Source: Clostridiales bacterium (lineage in GTDB: Bacteria > Bacillota > Clostridia > Saccharofermentanales > UBA5734). Taken from it: a DNA stretch of 5,219 bases. How positions within the stretch are numbered: the stretch's first letter is position 1; each line of letters opens with the position of its first letter. Under the pieces are notes generated by a model. The model searched no databases, was not told the DNA's origin, and saw only the letters and a program-made list of their open reading frames with translations. The stretch lies in contig DMJC01000090.1 of the NCBI GenBank assembly GCA_003451915.1, positions 1 through 5,219 on the forward strand, in the 5' to 3' direction. Made by a program: the position numbers and the translations under genes. This document shows, in pieces, positions 1 to 5,219 of the stretch.

Positions 1-1539
1 TCCGACATTGAAATCATGAAGGCCTTGGAATACCAGTGCCGCATTCCTTATATCGACATGTCCTCGATCCGTATCGATCCGACCACCCCGGGTCTGATCA
101 GCGAAGACACAGCCAAGAAATACTGCTCGATCCCGGTCGGTTATGAGAACGGCCAGTTGGTCGTGATCATGAACGACCCGCTCGACTTTATCATCATCGA
201 CGAAATCAGATATATGACGGGCAAGGACATTCTGCCCAAGATGAGCACGCGAAAGCAGATTCTCGCCGCCATCGACGCCAGCTATGGCAAAGAAAACGCC
301 CAGAAAGCAGCCCAGGAGCTGGAAAAAGAGTTCGACGTTGACGAGATGGTGCGCATCACCGAGCAGATCACCGACGAGGTCGCCAACGCCCCGGTCGTCA
401 AGCTGGTCAACTCGATCATCGAACACGCCATCAAGATCAACGCCTCCGACATCCACATCGAGCCGACCGAAGGCCAGATGCGCGTCCGCCTCCGTCTCGA
501 CGGTGTGTTGCAGGAGGTCATGACCGCCCCCAAAAACGCCCACGCTGCGGTCATCACCCGCATCAAGATCATCGGCGGCATGGACATCGCTGAAAAGCGC
601 ATCCCGCAGGACGGCCGCGTCGAGACGGTCATCGCCAACAAGCCGGTTGACCTCCGTCTCTCGATCCTGCCGACCGTCAACGGTGAAAAGGTCGTTATCC
701 GTATCCTCGGCCGCGGCGAAGTCCAGCTCAGCAAAGACATGCTCGGCCTTTCGGCAGAAAACAAAGCCCTCTTTGAAAAAATCGTCAAGAGTCCGCACGG
801 CATCATCCTGGTCTCCGGACCTACCGGTTCCGGTAAAACGACCACCCTCTATACCGTCCTCAAGGACCTCAACCAGCCGACGACCAACATCGTCACGGTC
901 GAGGACCCGGTCGAATACCGCATGACCGGCGTCAACCAGGTGCAGGTCAACGTCCGCGCCGGCATGACCTTCGCAAGCGGCCTGCGTTCCATCCTCCGCC
1001 AGGACCCGGACATCATCCTCGTCGGTGAAATCCGAGACGGTGAGACGGCCGAGATCGCCATCCGCGCCTCAATCACCGGCCACCTCGTGCTTAGCACCAT
1101 CCACACCAACGACGCCGCCTCGACCGTCACCCGTCTGGTCGATATGGGCATCGACCCCTACCTGGTTTCATCCTCAGTTGTCGGCATCATCTCGCAGCGC
1201 CTGGTGCGCAAGATCTGCCCGCGCTGCAAGGAGAGCTATAAACCCTCTCACGCCGAATCCATGCAGCTGAAAATCCGCGAGCCGCGCCCGCTGTTCCGTG
1301 CCACCGGCTGTCCCGAATGCGGCGGCAGCGGCTACAAAGGCCGTACCGCCATTCACGAGATCCTGGTCGTGACCAAGGAGATCCGTGAACTGATCGACCG
1401 GCGCGCCTCTGACGACCAGATCCGTGCTGTCGCCATCCGCCAGGGTACAACCACCCTGATGGACACCTGCATCAAGCTGGTTCTGGACGGCATCACCACC
1501 ACCCAGGAAATGATGAAGGTCACCTACACCGTCGATTAA
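1..1539 (+). CDS. pilB: PilB, type IV pilus extension (assembly) ATPase, 5'-partial
   Basis: PilB is the cytoplasmic hexameric ATPase of the GspE/PilB family that powers pilin polymerisation through PilC. The reading frame is open from base 1, giving 512 visible residues. Counting from the first visible codon, they begin inside the MshEN/T2SSE N-terminal domain (ALEYQCRIPYIDMSS). The SDIHIEP motif is at 149-155, the Walker A motif GPTGSGKT at 273-280, and the Asp box VEDPVEY at about 300-306. Walker B (IILVGEIRDGET) has Glu343, and the His box has His361 and His368. Four cysteines in two CPxC pairs (406/409 and 437/440) form the zinc-binding motif that separates PilB/GspE from PilT. The ATG at base 16 is an unlikely start: it has no Shine-Dalgarno site and the homologous domain extends upstream, so roughly 50 residues are probably missing. 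Whether the N-domain binds cyclic di-GMP cannot be judged without them. The gene is GC-rich with C-ending codons. GspE of a type II secretion system is the alternative, but the adjacent pilT and pilM favour pili. Confidence 0.96.
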   Translation, partial: SDIEIMKALEYQCRIPYIDMSSIRIDPTTPGLISEDTAKKYCSIPVGYENGQLVVIMNDPLDFIIIDEIRYMTGKDILPKMSTRKQILAAIDASYGKENAQKAAQELEKEFDVDEMVRITEQITDEVANAPVVKLVNSIIEHAIKINASDIHIEPTEGQMRVRLRLDGVLQEVMTAPKNAHAAVITRIKIIGGMDIAEKRIPQDGRVETVIANKPVDLRLSILPTVNGEKVVIRILGRGEVQLSKDMLGLSAENKALFEKIVKSPHGIILVSGPTGSGKTTTLYTVLKDLNQPTTNIVTVEDPVEYRMTGVNQVQVNVRAGMTFASGLRSILRQDPDIILVGEIRDGETAEIAIRASITGHLVLSTIHTNDAASTVTRLVDMGIDPYLVSSSVVGIISQRLVRKICPRCKESYKPSHAESMQLKIREPRPLFRATGCPECGGSGYKGRTAIHEILVVTKEIRELIDRRASDDQIRAVAIRQGTTTLMDTCIKLVLDGITTTQEMMKVTYTVD

Positions 1540-1556
1540 GGCTGACAACCAGCCTT
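1538..1556 (+). other. Intergenic hairpin at the pilB stop codon
   Basis: AAGGCTG (1538-1544) and CAGCCTT (1550-1556) are perfect reverse complements around the 5-base loop ACAAC. A further U-G pair is possible at 1537/1557. The left arm begins inside the pilB TAA stop codon. No T-run follows on either strand, so it does not look like a Rho-independent terminator. It could be an RNA-processing or stability element between pilB and pilT, or chance. It also covers the TTG at 1555 that would otherwise be an alternative pilT start. Confidence 0.5.
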
Positions 1557-1571
1557 GCCGAATAAGAAAAG

Positions 1572-1579
1572 GGAAGTGA
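1572..1579 (+). promoter_or_regulatory. Ribosome binding site that decides the pilT start
   Basis: GGAAGTGA matches the extended Shine-Dalgarno consensus GGAGGTGA at 7 of 8 positions and lies 5 bases before the ATG at 1585. The in-frame TTG at 1555 lies within the hairpin and has only a distant AAGG upstream. The in-frame ATGs at 1621 and 1627 have no site, so 1585 is the preferred start. Confidence 0.7.
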
Positions 1580-1584
1580 AGCCA

Positions 1585-2724
1585 ATGGATGTTCCGATCA
1601 ATTTCGACCTCAACCTGGACATGAACATGGAATCTTTCGCCATCATCGGCGAATCGACGCTCAACGAACTGCTGATTGAGGCGCTCGAAAGCAAGGCTTC
1701 CGACGTTCACCTCACCGTCGCCCTGCCACCGATGATGCGCGTTAACGGCGAACTGACACCGATGCGCGATTACATCCTTACCCCTGAGCACACCGAAAAA
1801 CTCTGTTTCGGCATGCTCAGCCAGCGCCAGCGCGACGAGCTGAACACCAAAGGCGAGGTCGACTTCTCTTACCAGATCCCCAATGTCAGCCGCTTCCGTG
1901 TCAACGTCTATCGCCAGCGCAAAAGCCACGGTGCCGCCATCCGTATCATCATGACCAACATCCCGACCATCGACAGCCTCAAGCTGCCGCCGATCCTCAA
2001 AGACCTGGCCTTGAAACCCCGTGGACTGGTCCTGGTCACCGGCCCGACCGGTTCCGGTAAATCGACCACCCTGGCGGCGATGATCGACCATATCAACAAC
2101 ACTCGCAGCTGCCACATCCTGACGCTCGAAGAGCCGATCGAATATCTGCACAAACACCGCAAATGCATGATCAACCAGCGCGAAGTCGGCGACGACAGCC
2201 AAACCTTCGCCAACGGCCTGCGCGCCGCCCTCCGTGAAGACCCCGACGTCATTCTCGTCGGTGAAATGCGTGACCTGGAAACGATCAGCACCGCTATCTC
2301 GGCCGCTGAAACCGGCCATCTGGTCCTGTCAACCCTGCACACGACCAGCGCCGCCCAGACCATCGACCGTATCATCGACGTCTTTCCGCCCTACCAGCAG
2401 ACCCAGATCCGCGTCCAGCTGGCCAGCGTCATCCAGGGCATCATCGCCCAGCAGCTGCTGATCACCGCCGACAACAAAGGCCGTGTCGCCGCCCTCGAGA
2501 TCCTGCTCGGTACCGACGCTGTCCGCAACACCATTCGCGAAGGCAAGGTCCACCAGATCCAAAGCTACATCCAGACCGGCCTCAAACAAGGCATGATGTC
2601 GATGGACTACTCGCTCGCTCAGCTCGTCCGCCAGGCCCGCATCAGTAACGAGACCGCCTTCTCATTCTGCCAGGATCCCGAAACGCTGCAGCGCTACTTA
2701 ATCAGCGACTCGGCTATGTTCTAA
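1585..2724 (+). CDS. pilT: PilT, type IV pilus retraction ATPase
   Basis: PilT is the hexameric cytoplasmic ATPase that depolymerises the pilus and drives retraction, acting at PilC. The protein has 379 residues. An N-terminal PAS-like region contains ASDVHLT (38-44) and RVNGEL (52-57). The motor core has Walker A GPTGSGKS at 153-160 and the Asp box LEEPIEY at 181-187. Walker B (DPDVILVGEMRD) has Glu227, and the His box has His245 and His252. The PilT-type INQREVG is at 196-202. AVRNTIRE at 312-319 corresponds to the PilT signature AIRNLIRE, which is needed for retraction in studied PilT proteins. There is no tetracysteine motif, which argues against PilB. Oddities are a roughly 24-residue N-terminal extension before the usual PilT start, Glu where the Asp box often has Asp (EEPIE), and Thr for Leu in the signature. 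Of 34 Ile codons, 31 are ATC and none is ATA. PilU is the main alternative, but the motor motifs fit PilT better. Confidence 0.95.
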   Translation: MDVPINFDLNLDMNMESFAIIGESTLNELLIEALESKASDVHLTVALPPMMRVNGELTPMRDYILTPEHTEKLCFGMLSQRQRDELNTKGEVDFSYQIPNVSRFRVNVYRQRKSHGAAIRIIMTNIPTIDSLKLPPILKDLALKPRGLVLVTGPTGSGKSTTLAAMIDHINNTRSCHILTLEEPIEYLHKHRKCMINQREVGDDSQTFANGLRAALREDPDVILVGEMRDLETISTAISAAETGHLVLSTLHTTSAAQTIDRIIDVFPPYQQTQIRVQLASVIQGIIAQQLLITADNKGRVAALEILLGTDAVRNTIREGKVHQIQSYIQTGLKQGMMSMDYSLAQLVRQARISNETAFSFCQDPETLQRYLISDSAMF

Positions 2725-2733
2725 GGAAGGAGG
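2725..2733 (+). promoter_or_regulatory. Strong ribosome binding site for pilC
   Basis: GGAAGGAGG directly follows the pilT stop codon and contains a perfect AGGAGG at 2728-2733, 6 bases before the ATG at 2740. Its closeness to the pilT stop suggests translational coupling. Confidence 0.9.
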
Positions 2734-2739
2734 ACGCGC

Positions 2740-3948
2740 ATGGCACAATACACCTACACTGCCGTTGACCTTGCCGGCAAAAAGTACTCCGGCGTTCTCG
2801 AAGCTAATAATAAGGCCCAGCTGATCCAGAAACTGCGGGAAAAAGGGCAGTTTATCACTGACGCTGAGGATAAGGTTGATACAGCCGCGAGAGATCTGGC
2901 GAGCCGTGCGAAAAAGATCAAGCTCAAACCGCTGGCTGTATTTTGCCGCCAGTTTGCCACGCTGATCAATTCTGGTATCACAGCAGTCAAAGCGCTGGAC
3001 TTTCTCTATCAGCAAACCACCGATAAAAATTTGAGAGGCTGCGTCGGGCGAGTATATGAGCAGGTTCAAAAAGGTGAGTCGATGTCCGAAGCTTTCCGCA
3101 AACAAGGGCAGGCTTTTCCGGAACTGTTCATCAACATGGTGATGACTGGTGAAAGTGCCGGTAATCTTGACCAGGTTCTGCTGCGCATGGCTGACCACTA
3201 TGAGAAAGAAAACAAGCTCCGTAACAAAGTTAAAAGTGCCATGATCTACCCGATCGTTCTGGCCAGCCTGACCATCGTGGTTGTTATCGTCATGTTGGTT
3301 TTTGTTTTACCGACATTTACAGGTATTATTGTCTCAGGTGGCGGCGAATTACCATTAATTACTCGAATTTTGGTTGGATTCAGTGAATTCTTGCAAAAAT
3401 ATTGGTGGTTGGTTGGCGGTATAATTATTGGCTTGGTAATTGCCTGGCGTGGGTTCAAACGCAGTGAGAAAGGCCATCTCTGGTGGGATTCCTTTAAGCT
3501 GAAAATGCCTGTCGTCGGTAAATCGCTGCGCATGATCGTCGCTGCCCGTTTTGCCCGGACACTGTCAACCCTGATCTCAAGTGGTCTGCAGATGCTGACC
3601 AGTATTGAGATCACAGCCCGCATAGTTGATAATCAGCTTATTTACAACAAATTGATGACGGTAACCGAGGACATTCGCAAAGGTTCCCAGTTGTCAGTGG
3701 CCATTCGAAAGACCGAACAATTTCCAGCGATGATTTATAACATGATCAGTGTCGGTGAAGAATCCGGTCTGCTCGACGACATCCTGACCAAAACTGCAGC
3801 CTTTTTCGATGAAGAAAGCGACGCTGCGATCGGTCGTCTGGTCGGCCTGCTCGAACCTTTGATGATCATCATCATGGCTGTGGTCATCGGCTTCATTGTC
3901 ATTGCCATGTACCTGCCTATGTTCCAAATGTACAGCTTCATTGCATGA
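2740..3948 (+). CDS. pilC: PilC, type IV pilus inner-membrane platform protein
   Basis: PilC (GspF family) is the polytopic membrane platform that connects the PilB and PilT motors to pilin handling. At 402 residues it is the usual size. The N-terminus (YTYTAVDLAGKKYSGVLEA) is typical of the family. Two T2SSF repeats follow, at about 67-190 and 268-391. The first carries FPELFINMVMTGESAGNLD with Gly137-Glu138. The second carries FPAMIYNMISVGEESGLLD with Gly339-Glu340. Predicted membrane segments lie at about 171-193, 222-236 and 372-392, the usual three. A perfect AGGAGG precedes the ATG, and the gap to pilT is 15 bases. Codon use is less C-biased than in pilB and pilT, and residues about 187-235 are encoded by an unusually AT-rich patch. 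Lying next to pilB, pilT and pilM, it is a pilus rather than a type II secretion protein. Confidence 0.97.
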   Translation: MAQYTYTAVDLAGKKYSGVLEANNKAQLIQKLREKGQFITDAEDKVDTAARDLASRAKKIKLKPLAVFCRQFATLINSGITAVKALDFLYQQTTDKNLRGCVGRVYEQVQKGESMSEAFRKQGQAFPELFINMVMTGESAGNLDQVLLRMADHYEKENKLRNKVKSAMIYPIVLASLTIVVVIVMLVFVLPTFTGIIVSGGGELPLITRILVGFSEFLQKYWWLVGGIIIGLVIAWRGFKRSEKGHLWWDSFKLKMPVVGKSLRMIVAARFARTLSTLISSGLQMLTSIEITARIVDNQLIYNKLMTVTEDIRKGSQLSVAIRKTEQFPAMIYNMISVGEESGLLDDILTKTAAFFDEESDAAIGRLVGLLEPLMIIIMAVVIGFIVIAMYLPMFQMYSFIA

Positions 3949-3955
3949 CCCGTTC

Positions 3956-3963
3956 AAGGAGGA
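3956..3963 (+). promoter_or_regulatory. Strong ribosome binding site for pilM
   Basis: AAGGAGGA lies in the 21-base gap after pilC. Its AGGAGG core (3957-3962) is 7 bases before the ATG at 3970. Confidence 0.9.
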
Positions 3964-3969
3964 CAAATT

Positions 3970-4995
3970 ATGTCAATTGCAATTGATTTTGGGACTCGTG
4001 CCTTGCACCTGGTCCAGGGGCAGGCCAGTAAAACATCGGTCAGCATCCGGCAGGCTTTTATCGATCCATTGCCTTCCGGATTGATGCAGGATGGCATTAT
4101 CCGTGAATTCGGTGGCGTCGAGATGGCTCTGAAAACCATGCTGGCGAAAAACAGGATCAATGACCGCAACTGTATCGTCACGATAAATGGCAGCCATATT
4201 TATACCCGTGAACTGGATGTTCCGAATACCAAAGGGAAAATCCTGGACGAAGTTGTCACCTTCGAGGTTCAATCGTCAATGTCAGCGACCAAGGAAATCG
4301 CAGTTGAGTATACGGTAACCAAACAAAAAGTGCCTAATAAACCAGACATGGTCCATGTACGAGCCTCAGCCATGCAGGTTGACTACATCAATGACTATGC
4401 CAAACTGCTGCGCAACTGTGGTCTGACACCGGTCGCCATGGATATCCATCCCAACGCAATCTGCAAAGTCATTGCCAACACTGAGATCAATGACCGGCCG
4501 ATTCGCGAGGGTGTCAGTGTGATGTTTCTCGACATCGGTGCTGTCACTTCAACGGCTTACATCATCACCAACGGTGAGATCACCTACACCCGCATCATCC
4601 CGACCGGTGGCATCGATATCGAACGCTATGTGATGACGCGCAACAATGATGCCGCTGCTTCAGAACAGCTTGATATCAGTAAACTGGATCTTTCCCTGCA
4701 GAGCCTGCGCAGTGATGAGCCACTTGGCAATGCCGTCCGGCCGATGGTGACGACCGTCAATGACGGTATCCAACGCATACAGCAATTCTTATCGGGACGG
4801 CTGCAGAACGGCCGCGTCGACATGATCTACTTGTATGGCCGGACATCGATCTATAACAATCTGGAGAAAACTTTAGGTGAGGCATTCGGTGTCCAGACCG
4901 AAACGATCCGGAAAATCGGCAAAGTGACAATGCCGGCCAACGTGCCGATTGCACCCTTTGTCAACGCCATAGGCGCAATGATCCGCATGGAATAG
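3970..4995 (+). CDS. pilM: PilM, actin-like type IV pilus assembly protein
   Basis: PilM is a cytoplasmic FtsA/actin-fold protein that binds the cytoplasmic tail of PilN and links the PilNO alignment complex to the motor. At 341 residues it is close to the family's usual size. The phosphate-1 loop is IAIDFGTR at 3-10 (Asp6, Gly8). The phosphate-2 loop is LDIGAVTST at 187-195 (Asp188, Gly190), followed by the PilM-type strand pair ending in RIIPTGG (208-214). The start is set by the strong ribosome binding site and by the phosphate-1 loop beginning at residue 3. The adenosine motif near the C-terminus reads IYLYGRTS (286-293), where actin-fold ATPases usually have a Gly-Gly pair, so nucleotide binding may be altered. 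The region about 222-255, rich in Ser, Asp and Leu, is probably a variable loop. The pilN-like gene starts 12 bases downstream. FtsA or a competence ComM-type homologue is less likely given the neighbours. Confidence 0.92.
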   Translation: MSIAIDFGTRALHLVQGQASKTSVSIRQAFIDPLPSGLMQDGIIREFGGVEMALKTMLAKNRINDRNCIVTINGSHIYTRELDVPNTKGKILDEVVTFEVQSSMSATKEIAVEYTVTKQKVPNKPDMVHVRASAMQVDYINDYAKLLRNCGLTPVAMDIHPNAICKVIANTEINDRPIREGVSVMFLDIGAVTSTAYIITNGEITYTRIIPTGGIDIERYVMTRNNDAAASEQLDISKLDLSLQSLRSDEPLGNAVRPMVTTVNDGIQRIQQFLSGRLQNGRVDMIYLYGRTSIYNNLEKTLGEAFGVQTETIRKIGKVTMPANVPIAPFVNAIGAMIRME

Positions 4996-5000
4996 GGGGG
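4994..5000 (+). promoter_or_regulatory. Ribosome binding site for the pilN-like gene, overlapping the pilM stop
   Basis: AGGGGGG overlaps the pilM TAG stop codon (4993-4995) and lies 7 bases before the ATG at 5008. It differs from AGGAGG-type sites by a G that can still wobble-pair with anti-Shine-Dalgarno U. It selects 5008; the ATG at 5001 opens a frame that stops after 12 codons. Confidence 0.7.
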
Positions 5001-5007
5001 ATGGCAC

Positions 5008-5219
5008 ATGTACGACATCAACTATTTTTCTATCTATAAAAAGAAAAAAGGGAAGAGTAAAGGCTTAAGAGTCTTTATTATTGTTTTTGCCATATTACTG
5101 ATTGTTTTCAATGCGGTCATCATTGGTGGCGGGCTATTCTATATTAATATGCTAGAAAAAGGCATTGCTGAAAAGCAAGCATTTATTAATTCTGAAGAAA
5201 CCAAAGACAAGATTGCACA
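5008..5219 (+). CDS. pilN: PilN-like type IV pilus alignment protein, 3'-partial
   Basis: PilN is a single-pass inner-membrane protein whose short cytoplasmic tail binds PilM and whose outer part pairs with PilO. Only 70 codons are visible. They encode the tail MYDINYFSIY, a lysine-rich stretch (KKKKGKSK, 11-18) that fits the positive-inside rule, one hydrophobic membrane segment at about 20-46, and the start of a charged, probably coiled-coil region (LEKGIAEKQAF). The I-N-Y-F motif sits where PilN of proteobacteria has I-N-L-L-P, the PilM-binding motif. The identification therefore rests on position after pilM, topology and this partial motif. The visible part is about one-third GC, far lower than pilB and pilT, and 9 of its 12 Ile codons are ATT or ATA. 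A fused PilN-PilO protein or another pilus accessory membrane protein cannot be excluded from the fragment. Confidence 0.8.
   Translation, partial: MYDINYFSIYKKKKGKSKGLRVFIIVFAILLIVFNAVIIGGGLFYINMLEKGIAEKQAFINSEETKDKIA

Noticed and set aside
16..18. ATG as the start of pilB
   Set aside because: The frame is open to base 1, there is no ribosome binding site, and the conserved N-terminal domain continues upstream.
823..837. A 15-base sequence shared by pilB and pilT (again at 2047-2061), containing ACCGGTTCCGGT
   Set aside because: It encodes the Walker A loop in both paralogues. The shared bases follow from the conserved protein motif and the common codon bias, and a 2-base spacer is too short for a hairpin loop.
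1555..1557. TTG as the start of pilT
   Set aside because: It lies inside the hairpin with no well-placed Shine-Dalgarno site, whereas ATG at 1585 has one. The extra ten residues are not typical of PilT.
1174..2319. A 381-codon open frame on the minus strand across the end of pilB and the start of pilT
   Set aside because: It is codon-aligned with pilB and pilT, which share a frame. Stops there need sense codons TTA, CTA or TCA, which these C-ending-biased genes avoid; the frame closes where TCA codons occur. Its translation shows no recognisable domain, and both sense genes are well-supported families.
3949..3969. Possible terminator or promoter between pilC and pilM
   Set aside because: The gap is only 21 bases, contains no inverted repeat or T-run, and is mostly taken up by the ribosome binding site.
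5001..5003. ATG as an alternative start for the gene after pilM
   Set aside because: That frame reaches a TAA after 12 codons. ATG at 5008 gives the PilN-like product.

Overview
The window holds one strand-consistent, tightly packed type IV pilus (T4P) assembly operon, read left to right with no genes on the other strand: pilB (5' end cut off by the window edge), pilT, pilC, pilM and the first 70 codons of a pilN-like gene (3' end cut off). Gaps between genes are 45, 15, 21 and 12 bases. No promoter, Rho-independent terminator, RNA gene, mobile element, CRISPR array or long non-coding stretch is visible.

The genes encode the cytoplasmic and inner-membrane core of the pilus motor. PilB is the extension ATPase and PilT the retraction ATPase. 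PilC is the polytopic platform protein on which both motors are thought to act. PilM is the actin-like cytoplasmic protein that binds the N-terminal tail of PilN, a single-pass membrane protein. Having both motors side by side predicts a dynamic, retractable pilus (twitching, adhesion or DNA uptake). The pilins, prepilin peptidase, PilO and any secretin are not in the window.

The organism cannot be named from this sequence. Strong AGGAGG-type ribosome binding sites and a PilN tail with an aromatic I-N-Y-F motif (instead of the proteobacterial I-N-L-L-P) fit a clostridial-type member of the Bacillota. This is an inference; gene order pilB-pilT-pilC also occurs in other phyla.

This is mostly a well-known system, and I do not see a new one. 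The most unusual aspect is base composition. The two ATPase genes are about 63-65% GC in sampled stretches with almost exclusive C-ending codons. pilC and pilM are mixed, and the visible part of pilN is about one-third GC with A/T-ending codons. pilC also has a sharply bounded AT-rich patch. Other points are a 7-bp hairpin starting in the pilB stop codon, an N-terminal extension on PilT, and a degenerate adenosine motif in PilM.
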